A stretch of DNA of 64,000 bases from VRUE01 sp963706605. Its GTDB lineage: Bacteria; Actinomycetota; Thermoleophilia; Solirubrobacterales; 70-9. A model generated the notes under the pieces. That model was not told where the DNA came from. It made no database searches and worked only from the letters and a program-made list of their open reading frames with translations. Both the position numbers and the translations under genes were made by a program. The DNA lies in NCBI GenBank assembly GCA_963706605.1, contig OY970165.1:372001-436000 (forward strand), in the 5' to 3' direction. How positions within the stretch are numbered: the first letter of the stretch is position 1; the number at the start of each line of letters is the position of its first letter. Positions 54,397 to 62,933 of this stretch are shown piece after piece.

Positions 54397-54442
54397 CGCA
54401 TCCGAGATTGACCCCACCCCAGTGTGGTCAATGCCGGGCGCA
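54397..54442. repeat. Family C hairpin, copy C2
   Basis: Imperfect stem: ATTGACC/GGTCAAT pairs perfectly next to a 12-nt loop CCACCCCAGTGT; the outer part (GCATCCG against CGGGCGC) has mismatches. It sits between atpC and the M20 gene and shares loop size and flanks with copy C1. Confidence 0.6.
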
Positions 54443-54446
54443 CCGT

Positions 54447-54857
54447 TCAATGGGCGATGCTGAGAAACGCTTCGGCTCGGTCTCGGTCTTTCTGCGCTCG
54501 GCGCTGCTCGCCGCTCTTGTCCTCAGCATCAGCCAACCGCTGCTCGGCGTCTGCCAGCTGCTCTTTGAGGGTGGCGACGTCGAGGTCCTCGGGGGCGATC
54601 GCCTCCTCTAACAGGAGACGCGCGTGGTTGCCGAACACCTGCAGCCAACCGTGGGCCTGGGCGTAGCGGCGCGGCTCAGAGCCGCTCGTGTAGAGACGCA
54701 GCTCGGCCGGGCGCAGCGCCGCCAGCAGCGGCGCGTGGTTGGCGAGGATGCCGATCTCACCGACCGCCGTCCTGGTCGAGACCTGGCTCACCTCGCCGTT
54801 GAAGACCTCCCCCTCTGGAGTGAGGACCTCGACCTCGAATTTGCTCTCGCCGGCCAT
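54447..54857 (-). CDS. atpC: ATP synthase epsilon subunit
   Basis: 136 residues. The N-terminal beta-barrel (VEVLTPEGEVFNGEV, GEIGILANHAPLLAAL) and C-terminal helical hairpin (LKEQLADAEQRLADAEDK) are present. Part of the rotor stalk and regulator of F1. Last gene of the operon. Confidence 0.96.
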   Translation of the reverse strand: MAGESKFEVEVLTPEGEVFNGEVSQVSTRTAVGEIGILANHAPLLAALRPAELRLYTSGSEPRRYAQAHGWLQVFGNHARLLLEEAIAPEDLDVATLKEQLADAEQRLADAEDKSGEQRRAQKDRDRAEAFLSIAH

Positions 54858-54866
54858 GCTGAGTCC

Positions 54867-56297
54867 CTAGGCCGCCGCCGCGGCTCCGGCGTTCTCGGTC
54901 ACCTGGTCGATCGAGCCCTGCATGTAGAAGGCGCCCTCCGGCAGGTCGTCGTGGACACCGTCGAGGATCTCGCGGAAACCGCGCACGGTCTCGGCGACGG
55001 GCACGAACTCGCCGCTGCGGCCGGTGAACTGCTCGGCGACGAAGAACGGCTGCGAGAGGAAGCGCTCGATCTTGCGGGCGCGAGAGACCGTCTGCTTGTC
55101 CTCGTCGGAGAGCTCGTCGATGCCAAGGATCGCGATGATGTCCTGCAGCTCCTTGTAGCGCTGCAGCACCTCCTGGACCTCGGTCGCGGTGCGGTAATGA
55201 TCCTCGCCGACGACGTCGGGCTTGAGGATCGTCGAGGTCGAGTCAAGCGGGTCGACCGCAGGGTAGATGCCTTTCTCGGAGATCGCCCGCGAGAGCACCG
55301 TGGTCGCGTTGAGGTGGGCGAAGACCGAGGCCGGCGCCGGGTCGGTGAGATCGTCGGCGGGGACGTAAACCGCCTGCACCGAGGTCACCGAGCCACGGTT
55401 GGTCGAGGTGATCCGCTCCTGCAGTTCGCCCATCTCGGTCTCCAGCGTCGGCTGGTAGCCGACCGCCGAGGGCATCCGGCCGAGCAGCGCCGAGACCTCG
55501 GAGCCCGCCTGGACGAAGCGGAAGATGTTGTCGATGAAGAGCAGCACGTCCTGGCCACCCTGCTCGCGGAAGTATTCGGCCATCGTCAGCCCCGAGAGCG
55601 CCACCCGCAGGCGGGCGCCGGGCGGCTCGTTCATCTGACCGAAGACGAGCATCGTTTTGTCGATCACGCCCGACTCTTTCATCTCGAGCCAGAGGTCGTT
55701 GCCCTCGCGCGAACGCTCGCCGACGCCGCAGAAGGCGGAGAGTCCCTCGTGCTCCTCGGCGATCGAGCGGATCAGCTCCTGGATCAGCACGGTCTTGCCG
55801 ACCCCGGCGCCCCCGAACAGCCCGACCTTGCCGCCCTTGGCGTAGGGAGCGAGCAGGTCGATCACCTTGATCCCGGTCTCGAGGATCTCCTGGGTCGGAG
55901 CAAGGTCGGAGGCCTTGGGCGCGGGACGGTGGATCGGCCAGCGCTCCCCGGCCTCGACCGGCTCGCCCTGGTCGATCGGCTCGCCGAGCAGGTTGAAGAT
56001 GCGACCCAGCGTCGCGTCGCCGACCGGAACCGATATCGGTCCGCCGGTGTCGATCACCTTGTCGCCGCGCTGCAGGCCGTCGGTGGCGTCCATCGCCACC
56101 GTGCGCACCCGGTCGTCGCCGAGGTGCTGCTGCACCTCGCAGACCAGCTCGGTCGCCTCGCGGTCCTCGTCGCCGGCCATCTCGATCTTCACCGCCGAGT
56201 AGATCCCCGGCAGCTTGTCCGGGAAGACGGCGTCGACGACGACGCCGGTCACCTGCTCGACTCGCCCTACGTTCGTTCCGTTGTTGCTCTCAGCCAT
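54867..56297 (-). CDS. atpD: ATP synthase beta subunit
   Basis: About 476 residues. P-loop GGAGVGKT, VGERSREGNDLW, PSAVGYQPTL and DELSDEDK are diagnostic; DELSDED-type loop forms the contact with gamma. Catalytic subunit of F1. The frame is open to 56312, but ATG 56297 has AAAGGA close upstream and is preferred. Confidence 0.98.
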   Translation of the reverse strand: MAESNNGTNVGRVEQVTGVVVDAVFPDKLPGIYSAVKIEMAGDEDREATELVCEVQQHLGDDRVRTVAMDATDGLQRGDKVIDTGGPISVPVGDATLGRIFNLLGEPIDQGEPVEAGERWPIHRPAPKASDLAPTQEILETGIKVIDLLAPYAKGGKVGLFGGAGVGKTVLIQELIRSIAEEHEGLSAFCGVGERSREGNDLWLEMKESGVIDKTMLVFGQMNEPPGARLRVALSGLTMAEYFREQGGQDVLLFIDNIFRFVQAGSEVSALLGRMPSAVGYQPTLETEMGELQERITSTNRGSVTSVQAVYVPADDLTDPAPASVFAHLNATTVLSRAISEKGIYPAVDPLDSTSTILKPDVVGEDHYRTATEVQEVLQRYKELQDIIAILGIDELSDEDKQTVSRARKIERFLSQPFFVAEQFTGRSGEFVPVAETVRGFREILDGVHDDLPEGAFYMQGSIDQVTENAGAAAAA

Positions 56298-56332
56298 TGT
56301 TCCTTTTCTCATCTCTCTAATCGAAGCTTTGC

Positions 56333-57253
56333 CTAGCCGAGCGCCTCGGCGCCCGCGACTACCTCAAGGATCTCCTGCGTGATCTCAGCCTGCCTGGCCC
56401 GGTTCATCTCCAGGGTGAGATCGTCCATCATCGTCTCCGCGTTCTCCGCTGCGTTGCGCATCGCGGTCATCCGCGCCCCCAGCTCGGAGGCGGCGGACTC
56501 GAGCAGCGCCCGGTAGACCGAGATGTTCACGTACTCGGGAATCAACTGCGCGAGCAGCTCCTCGGCCTCGGGCTCGTACTCCCACAGCGCCCTGCTGTGG
56601 GCTTTCTCGATCTCGGTCTCCTCGGCGTCGGCTTCCTCCTCTTCGACACCCTCGCCGATCACGTCAGCCTGCTGCAGGGGCAGCAGCGTCTGTCGCCAGA
56701 CGTGCTGGGTCAGGGGCGAGACGTAACGGTTGTAGACCAGCTCGACCCGGTCCAGCTCCTCGTCGACGTAGCGGGCGGTCAGCTCCTCGCCGATCTCCCG
56801 CGCGTTGGCGAAGCCGGGCCGGTCGGTGAAGCCGACGTAGGAGGTGCGAACGTCCTGCTTGCGGAAGGTGAGGGCGGAGACGCCCTTGCGCCCCACCGCG
56901 GAGAAGGCCGTCTCGGCTCCCTGCTCGCGAAGCTCGTTCCGGAGCCGCAGTCCGTCGCGGATGATGTTGGTGTTGAAGGCGCCGGCCAGCCCGCGGTCGC
57001 CGGTGATCAGGACGACGCCGACCCGCTTTACCTCCTCGCGCTCGACCATAACCGGCACGCGCGGCATCCCCCCCGCCTGCTCGGCGGCACGACGGGTCAG
57101 CTTGCGCATCCCCTGCGCGTAGGGGCGCAGCTGCGCGATCCGCTGCTCGGCGCGGCGCAGCCGCGCCGCGGCCACCATCTCCATCGCCCGCGTGATCTTG
57201 TTGATGTTCTTGATCGACGCGATGCGGTTCTTGACGTCCTTCTGGGAAGCCAT
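56333..57253 (-). CDS. atpG: ATP synthase gamma subunit
   Basis: 306 residues: N-terminal helix KNRIASIKNINKITRAMEMVAAARLRR and C-terminal AMRNAAENAETMMDDLTLEMNRARQAEIT (both read in parts) form the coiled-coil rotor; ITGDRGLAGAFN lies in the central domain. A ~25-residue acidic insertion (EGVEEEEADAEETEIEK) is longer than in many homologues. Confidence 0.97.
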   Translation of the reverse strand: MASQKDVKNRIASIKNINKITRAMEMVAAARLRRAEQRIAQLRPYAQGMRKLTRRAAEQAGGMPRVPVMVEREEVKRVGVVLITGDRGLAGAFNTNIIRDGLRLRNELREQGAETAFSAVGRKGVSALTFRKQDVRTSYVGFTDRPGFANAREIGEELTARYVDEELDRVELVYNRYVSPLTQHVWRQTLLPLQQADVIGEGVEEEEADAEETEIEKAHSRALWEYEPEAEELLAQLIPEYVNISVYRALLESAASELGARMTAMRNAAENAETMMDDLTLEMNRARQAEITQEILEVVAGAEALG

Positions 57254-57266
57254 GGTCTAGCCGCCG

Positions 57267-58907
57267 TCAGGCGGGGGTGGCCTCCTTCTCAGCCTCTGCC
57301 GCGGCCTCCTCGGTGCGGCTCGGCTTCGCCCGCTCCGCATCGGACTTGATCCGGTCAGACTCGCCGGCCTCGATCGGGTCGCCATGCTCGTCGAAATCGG
57401 CGCCGAAATCATCGACGAAGTCGCGGATCGCGGCGCCGAGCTCCTCCTCGTCGGCCTCCTCGAGCTTGCCGGTCTCGGCGATCCGGCTCAGCAGCTCGGC
57501 CTTCTCGGAGCGCAACCGGATCTTCAGGTCGCGGAGGAACTCGCCGACTCGCTCGGTCTTGACCCGGTCGAGGAAGCCGCCGGTGCCGGAGTAGATCGCG
57601 GCGACCTGGTCGACCATCTCGAGCGGTTCGCGCTCTTTCTGCTTCAGCAGCTCGACCAGCCGTTCACCGCGGTTCAGCGTTTTCTGCGTCTCCGGGTCGA
57701 GCTCGGAGCCGAACTGGGCGAACGCCTCCAGGTCGCGGTACTGGGAGAGATCGAGGCGCAGTTTTCCGGCCACCTTCTTCATCGCCTTGGTCTGCGCGTT
57801 GCCACCCACCCGCGAGACCGAGATGCCGACGTTGATCGCCGGCCGCACGCCCGAGTTGAAGAGGTCGGACTCGAGGAAGATCTGGCCGTCGGTGATCGAG
57901 ATCACGTTGGTCGGGATGTAGGCGGAGACGTCGCTCGCTTGCGTCTCGATGATCGGCAGCGCGGTCAGCGAGCCGCCGCCGAGCTCGTCGTTCAGTTTCA
58001 CCGCCCGCTCCAGCAGCCGCGAGTGCAGGTAGAAGACGTCACCCGGATATGCCTCGCGGCCGGGCGGGCGCCGCAGCAGCAGCGACATCTGGCGGTAGGC
58101 GTAGGCGTGCTTGGTGAGGTCGTCGTAGACGCAGAGCGCCGCTTTGCCGTTGTAGAGGAAGTGCTCGCCCATCGCGCAGCCCGCGTATGGGGCGATGAAC
58201 TTGATCGGCGCCGCCTCGTCGGCGGGGGCGGCGACGATGATCGTGTTCTCCATCGCGCCGTTTTCCTCCAGTACCTCCTTCAGCTGGACGACGGTCGACA
58301 TCCGCTGGCCGATCGCGACGTAGATGCAGATCATGTCCTTGTCGCGGTTGTTGATGATCGTGTCGATCGCGATCGCCGTCTTGCCGGTCTGGCGGTCGCC
58401 GATGATCAGCTCTCGCTGGCCACGGCCGATCGGGATCATCCCGTCGATCGCCATCAGCCCGGTCTGCACCGGCTCGGTCACCGGCTGGCGCTGGACGACG
58501 CCGGGGGCTTTGAACTCGGCGGGCCGGGTCTGATCGGTCGCGATCTCGCCCTTGTCGTCAAGCGGCCGGCCGAGCGGGTCGACAAGGCGGCCGAGCAGAT
58601 GGTCGCCGACGGGGATCCGCAGCAGCTGGCCGGTGCGCTTCACGGTGTCGCCCTCGACGATCTTGTCCCACTCGCCGAACAGCACCGCGCCGACGTTGTC
58701 CTCCTCCAGGTTCAGCGCCAGGCCGGTGACGCCGTGCGGCAGCTCGAGCATCTCGAGCGCCATGCAGTTGTCGAGGCCGTGGATGCGGGCGATGCCATCG
58801 GCCACGGACAGAACCGTGCCGACCTCGGAGAGGTCGGCACTCTCGGTGTCCAGTCCCTCGATCCGCTCACGCAGAATCGATGCGATCTCGTCGGGCTTGA
58901 TTTCCAT
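57267..58907 (-). CDS. atpA: ATP synthase alpha subunit
   Basis: 546 residues, longer than usual (~505) owing to a charged C-terminal extension of ~40 residues rich in Glu/Lys/Ala. P-loop GDRQTGKTAI, IYVAIGQ, SRLLERAV and the arginine-finger region SVSRVGGNAQTKAMK are in place. Non-catalytic nucleotide-binding subunit of F1. Confidence 0.98.
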   Translation of the reverse strand: MEIKPDEIASILRERIEGLDTESADLSEVGTVLSVADGIARIHGLDNCMALEMLELPHGVTGLALNLEEDNVGAVLFGEWDKIVEGDTVKRTGQLLRIPVGDHLLGRLVDPLGRPLDDKGEIATDQTRPAEFKAPGVVQRQPVTEPVQTGLMAIDGMIPIGRGQRELIIGDRQTGKTAIAIDTIINNRDKDMICIYVAIGQRMSTVVQLKEVLEENGAMENTIIVAAPADEAAPIKFIAPYAGCAMGEHFLYNGKAALCVYDDLTKHAYAYRQMSLLLRRPPGREAYPGDVFYLHSRLLERAVKLNDELGGGSLTALPIIETQASDVSAYIPTNVISITDGQIFLESDLFNSGVRPAINVGISVSRVGGNAQTKAMKKVAGKLRLDLSQYRDLEAFAQFGSELDPETQKTLNRGERLVELLKQKEREPLEMVDQVAAIYSGTGGFLDRVKTERVGEFLRDLKIRLRSEKAELLSRIAETGKLEEADEEELGAAIRDFVDDFGADFDEHGDPIEAGESDRIKSDAERAKPSRTEEAAAEAEKEATPA

Positions 58908-58926
58908 GGGGGTGCTCTATGCCTCC

Positions 58927-59460
58927 TTACGCCGCCTGGGCGACGCTCTTTCGAAGTTTCTCCAAGCGATTGCGGATGCTCGCGTCGAGCACCATGTTGC
59001 CGACCTGCAAGACGATGCCGCCGAGGATCTCCGCGTCGACGCCGCTGGCCAGATCGACCTTGTGGCCGGTCTGACGCTCGATCTCCTCACCGATCTTTGC
59101 CACCACTCCGGGGTCCAGCTCGATCGCGCTGGTCACGGTCACGTCGAGCCTCTTGTTCTCCCTCTTCCACATCTGCTCGAACTGGCGGCGGATGCGGAAG
59201 ATCTCCGTCATCCGGTGCTTCTCGATCAGCAAGTTGATGAAGTTGAGGAGCTCGGGATCGGCTCCCTCGATGGCCCGTGCCAGCCCGTCGACCTTCTCGG
59301 TGGAGGAGAAGTAAGGGCTGAAGAAAAAGGTGCGCAGCTCGCGGTTGGAGTCGACGGCGTCGGCAAACTGGGCCAGCTCGTCACCGATGGCATCGAGCTT
59401 TCCCTTCTCCTTGGCGACGTCGAACAACGCCTCCGCATATACGCGAGCCGCCTCTTCCAT
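58927..59460 (-). CDS. atpH: ATP synthase delta subunit
   Basis: 177 residues with YAEALFDVAKEKGKLD at the N-terminus and IGEEIERQTGHKVDLASGVDAEILGGIVLQVG (in parts) at the C-terminus. Links F1 to the b stator. Starts directly after the atpF stop. Confidence 0.95.
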   Translation of the reverse strand: MEEAARVYAEALFDVAKEKGKLDAIGDELAQFADAVDSNRELRTFFFSPYFSSTEKVDGLARAIEGADPELLNFINLLIEKHRMTEIFRIRRQFEQMWKRENKRLDVTVTSAIELDPGVVAKIGEEIERQTGHKVDLASGVDAEILGGIVLQVGNMVLDASIRNRLEKLRKSVAQAA

Positions 59461-60045
59461 CTAGCTCTCCGCCCCCGACAGCGACGTGAAGTCGACCTCG
59501 CTCAGGGCCTCCTCGACCAGACGGCGCTGGTCGTCGGTGGTGAGGCTCTTGCGAGTTACTTTCTCGGTCGCCAGCACGGTCAGGTCCGCAACCTCTTTGC
59601 GGATCTGCTGCAACGAGCGCCGCGTCTCCGCCTCAATGTCGCGCGTCGCGGCGGCGACGAGCTCCTCGCGTTTCTCCTTGCCGGCGGACGTCGCCTCGGC
59701 TTCCGCCGTCTCCGCCGCTCTGCGAGCGCGGGCCATGATGTCGTCGGCCTGCTCGCGGGCCTCGGCGAGGCGCGCGCGGTACTCCTCGAGCAGCTCGTCG
59801 GACTCGCGGCGCTGCCGTTCAGCCGCGTCGATCGACTCGGCGATCGTCTTGGCGCGCTTGTCGAGCGCCTCCTGGATTTTCGGGAAGGCGACCTTGCTCA
59901 GCACCCACATCGTGAAGAGAAAGAGGACCAGCGTCCAGATCATCAGGCCGAGGCCGGGAGAGACCAGGAAGCTGCCGCCACCTTCCTCACCCGCCTTCTC
60001 GGCGGCGAGGGGGACGAAGCCCGCTATGTGACCGAAGAGCTCCAC
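59461..60045 (-). CDS. atpF: ATP synthase b subunit
   Basis: 194 residues: an N-terminal membrane helix (LMIWTLVLFLFTMWVL), then a long charged coiled coil. Typical stator b chain. A ~30-residue extracytoplasmic lead precedes the helix, a common actinobacterial feature. Confidence 0.95.
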   Translation of the reverse strand: MELFGHIAGFVPLAAEKAGEEGGGSFLVSPGLGLMIWTLVLFLFTMWVLSKVAFPKIQEALDKRAKTIAESIDAAERQRRESDELLEEYRARLAEAREQADDIMARARRAAETAEAEATSAGKEKREELVAAATRDIEAETRRSLQQIRKEVADLTVLATEKVTRKSLTTDDQRRLVEEALSEVDFTSLSGAES

Positions 60046-60054
60046 TTGACCGGC

Positions 60055-60321
60055 CTAGAGGAAGAAGGCGATCAGGCCGAAGATGAAGGTGTAGAAGGCG
60101 ACCGCCTCGGTCAGCGCGAAGCCAAGCCAGCGGATGCTCTGGAGCTCGTCTTTCATCTCGGGCTGGCGGGCGACCGACTCGATCTCCTTGCCGAAGATGA
60201 AGCCGATGCCGATGCCGGCGCCGATCGAGCCAAGGCCGGCGCCGACGCCGAGGGCGATTGCCTTGCCGGCTGATTCGATCCCTTCGTCGGAAATCGCGGC
60301 CGCTATAGGGGACAGATCCAT
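60055..60321 (-). CDS. atpE: ATP synthase c subunit
   Basis: 88 residues, two helices. GAGLGSIGAGIGIGF in helix 1, the ARQPE polar loop, and the ion-binding Glu in FALTEAVAFYTF in helix 2. No Na+-type Gln/Ser-Thr pattern is seen, so proton use is likely. Confidence 0.96.
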   Translation of the reverse strand: MDLSPIAAAISDEGIESAGKAIALGVGAGLGSIGAGIGIGFIFGKEIESVARQPEMKDELQSIRWLGFALTEAVAFYTFIFGLIAFFL

Positions 60322-60339
60322 TGAAACAGCGCTCCTTTT

Positions 60340-61248
60340 CTAGTGACTGGCGGAGGTAGCTCCGCCCAGGTAGATCGCGGTGAGGGTCGAGAAGATAAAC
60401 GCCTGAAGGGTCGCGATAAGACCGACCTCGAGGATGAAGAAGAAGAAGGCAAGGGGGAAGGTGAGCGCCCCGAGGGCGGCAATCCCGAGCAGCACGGCCA
60501 GACCGCCACCCATGAAGAGCAGCAGCAGGTGGCCGGCGAGGATGTTGGCGAAGAGCCGCACCGAGAGTGAGATCAGGCGGGCGAAGTGGGAGATCGCCTC
60601 AATCACGAAGATGAAGGCCTTGCCGATCGGGTTCATCTCCTCAAGGCCGGGCGGCAACCAGCTCGCCAGATAGGGGAAGAGTCCCTTGGACCGAACCCCT
60701 TCGAAGTGGTAGGAGAGCCAGACCACGAGGGTGAGGACCAGCGGGATCGAGAGGTTGGCGGTCGCCGCGTAGATCGCGAAGGCTGGGATTTCGAGGCCGA
60801 AGACGCTGATCTGGTGCTCGGTGTTGGTCGGCAGCGGCAGGAAGCCGAGCATGTTCGAGAACCAGATCCAGAAGAAGAGCGCGGCGAGGAAGGGGAACCA
60901 GCGCGCCGCCATCTTTGCGTCGAGATTGCCGCCGGTGATGGTGTCTTTGGTCAGGTCGTAGGAGACTTCGATCGCCGTCTGCACTCGGTTTGGCTTCTGC
61001 GCCATCCGGCGTGAGATCCAGACCATGACGAAGATCGTCAGGGCGCTCGCCAGCACCAGGTAGAGCACCGCCTTGTTGATGCTCAGGTCGATGCCCGCGA
61101 GGTGGATCGAGATCCACGGTTCGAGCTTGAACTCGTTCTGGGGCTGGAACGATTCGTCCTTGCCCGAGCTGCCGAATATCAGCAGCATCAGGATCGCGAC
61201 CGCGAAGTAGGCGCCGATCCCGATTAGGACTTTGGTTTTCGTCTTCAC
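60340..61248 (-). CDS. atpB: ATP synthase a subunit
   Basis: 302 residues, about six helices. The essential Arg is in LSVRLFANILAGHLLL; AISHFARLI and the final helix IATLQAFIFSTLTAIYLG are characteristic. Forms the proton half-channels. Start GTG overlaps the atpI-like stop (GTGA). Confidence 0.96.
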   Translation of the reverse strand: MKTKTKVLIGIGAYFAVAILMLLIFGSSGKDESFQPQNEFKLEPWISIHLAGIDLSINKAVLYLVLASALTIFVMVWISRRMAQKPNRVQTAIEVSYDLTKDTITGGNLDAKMAARWFPFLAALFFWIWFSNMLGFLPLPTNTEHQISVFGLEIPAFAIYAATANLSIPLVLTLVVWLSYHFEGVRSKGLFPYLASWLPPGLEEMNPIGKAFIFVIEAISHFARLISLSVRLFANILAGHLLLLFMGGGLAVLLGIAALGALTFPLAFFFFILEVGLIATLQAFIFSTLTAIYLGGATSASH

Positions 61249-61616
61249 CCGGCCTGCCCCTCGGGCTCGAAGAGGTGAGCGATCCCCTGCGCGGCAAAGG
61301 AGATCGTGAAGAGGGCGAGCAGCAGGACGGCGGCCGCGAGGCCCGCTTCGCGCTCGGCCAAGCCGCCGAGCAGCACCACGGTGACCATCAGCCAGACGCG
61401 GCCCAGGGTGGTTGCGGCGACGATTCCCATCGCGCGCTGGCGGTTGCCGGCAGCCAGCTCGGCGGCGACGCGACGGCCGGCCAGCACCTGAACCCCCCGC
61501 TGGGCGAGCCAGGCGGCGGCCGCGATCGCGTAGCCGAGCAGGGGCAACCCACCGAGCGCAAACACGGCCAAGGCGGCGGCTAGCACCAGAAGGTCGACAT
61601 GCTTGGGAGGAGACAT
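61245..61616 (-). CDS. AtpI-like small membrane protein
   Basis: 123 residues with four hydrophobic segments and a basic loop (AGRRVAAELAAGNRQRAMG). Position first in the atp operon and size fit AtpI (UncI), proposed to help c-ring assembly or cation supply; sequence similarity is weak, so the name rests on context. Confidence 0.6.
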   Translation of the reverse strand: MSPPKHVDLLVLAAALAVFALGGLPLLGYAIAAAAWLAQRGVQVLAGRRVAAELAAGNRQRAMGIVAATTLGRVWLMVTVVLLGGLAEREAGLAAAVLLLALFTISFAAQGIAHLFEPEGQAG

Positions 61617-61707
61617 AAATCCGCTACAACCGCCCTTATCTCGGGCGTATGAGCGGATGAGCGACTATATCCCAAAGGGCCGACGAACCGCTTTCTAGAG
61701 CCAGTTC

Positions 61708-61748
61708 GTGCCCCTTGTCACAACCTCGCACAAAGTGCCAGGGGCACT
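61708..61748. repeat. Inverted repeat in the atp promoter region
   Basis: The 135-nt gap upstream of the atpI-like gene holds GTGCCCCT (61708-61715) pairing with AGGGGCAC (61740-61747); inside it GTGCC-AGG-GGCAC forms an alternative small hairpin. It could be a REP remnant or the terminator of the wecA-like gene; nothing else is recognisable in the gap. Confidence 0.4.
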
Positions 61749-61751
61749 GTT

Positions 61752-62924
61752 TCACCCCTGCCGGGATGGGCTCTCGTCCGGCAATAGAGCTTCGAACTCC
61801 CCCGTCTCGGGGTCTATTCGGCTGAAGCGGCGCAGCTTGAGGATCTCAAGGACGTAGATGAGGTAGATGCTGGCGGCGATCGCGAGCAGGCCGAAGGCCG
61901 CCATCACCGCCGTCCAGAGGACGTTGAAGTGGCCGTGGTTGTCGCTGTAGGGGACGAAGCGCAGGGCGAGGGCGAGGGCTGCCATGACCGCGGTCCAGCC
62001 GTAGAGATAGGCGAGCGTGCGTCGCTGCGAGAAGCCGATGTTCTCCATCCGGTGGTGGAAGTGCCAGCGGTCGGCGCGATAGATCGGCCGGCCGTATTTG
62101 AGCCGCTTGGCGACGACGAAGCCGGTGTCGAGGATCGGCACCGTGAGCACGATCAGGGGTAAGAAGAGGGCGATCACGGCATTCGTCTTCAAGGCGCCCT
62201 GGACGGCGACCACACCGAGCAGGAAGCCGAGCAGGTTGGAGCCCGTGTCCCCCATGAAGGTGCTGGCCGGAGGGAAGCCGTGACGGAGGAAGCCGAGCGA
62301 GGCGCCCGCGGTCACCGCCGCCAGCACGCCGGCGGCGGTGCGGTCCAGGGAGAGCGCGATCACGGCCAATGCGATGCCCGAGATCAAGCAGACGCCCGCG
62401 GCCAGGCCGTCGACGCCGTCGATCAGGTTGATCACATTGATCATCGCGACGATGCCGATCGTCGTGCCGACGTCGCCGAGGTCGATCGAGCCGCTCCCCG
62501 GCAGGCCCAGCAGGTCGACCGAGCCGGGGTTGAGCTGGCCGAGGAAGGGCACCGTGAAGCTGTCCACCGTCACCCCGGCTGAGACCGGAATGATCACCGC
62601 CGCGGTCTGGCCGAGCAGCTTGGTCGCCGCATTCAGTTCGTAAACGTCGTCGAGCATGCCCACCGCGGTGATCAATGCCGCGCCGGCCAGGATCGCCCGC
62701 GTCTCGGCGTCCCAGGGCAACCAGATCAGGGCAGCGACGAGAACCGCGGCGAATATCGCCAACCCGCCCAGCCGCGGCGTCGGCGCGGCATGCAGCGAGC
62801 GCTGGTCGTCGGGGTAGTCGATTGCCCCGATGCGGCGCGCCACCCGATCGGTGAGCGGCACGAGTAGCAACGCCAGGAGGCCCGCGAGAAGGAAGGCGGC
62901 AAGGGCTTCGAGCGCGACGGACAT
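61752..62924 (-). CDS. UDP-GlcNAc:undecaprenyl-phosphate GlcNAc-1-phosphate transferase (WecA/TagO type)
   Basis: 390 residues, about eleven helices. MraY/WecA motifs: HAAPTPRLGG, GMLDDVYEL, NLIDGVDGLA, STFMGDTGSN and RADRWHFHHR. Starts polymer synthesis on the lipid carrier recycled by UppP. Lies between asnB and the atp operon; same strand. Confidence 0.92.
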   Translation of the reverse strand: MSVALEALAAFLLAGLLALLLVPLTDRVARRIGAIDYPDDQRSLHAAPTPRLGGLAIFAAVLVAALIWLPWDAETRAILAGAALITAVGMLDDVYELNAATKLLGQTAAVIIPVSAGVTVDSFTVPFLGQLNPGSVDLLGLPGSGSIDLGDVGTTIGIVAMINVINLIDGVDGLAAGVCLISGIALAVIALSLDRTAAGVLAAVTAGASLGFLRHGFPPASTFMGDTGSNLLGFLLGVVAVQGALKTNAVIALFLPLIVLTVPILDTGFVVAKRLKYGRPIYRADRWHFHHRMENIGFSQRRTLAYLYGWTAVMAALALALRFVPYSDNHGHFNVLWTAVMAAFGLLAIAASIYLIYVLEILKLRRFSRIDPETGEFEALLPDESPSRQG

Positions 62925-62933
62925 CGATCCAGG

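Noticed and set aside
54624..60273. Long plus-strand frames (570, 617 and 573 residues) over the atp genes
   Set aside because: Antisense to atpC-atpF, which are all intact and conserved. No motifs.
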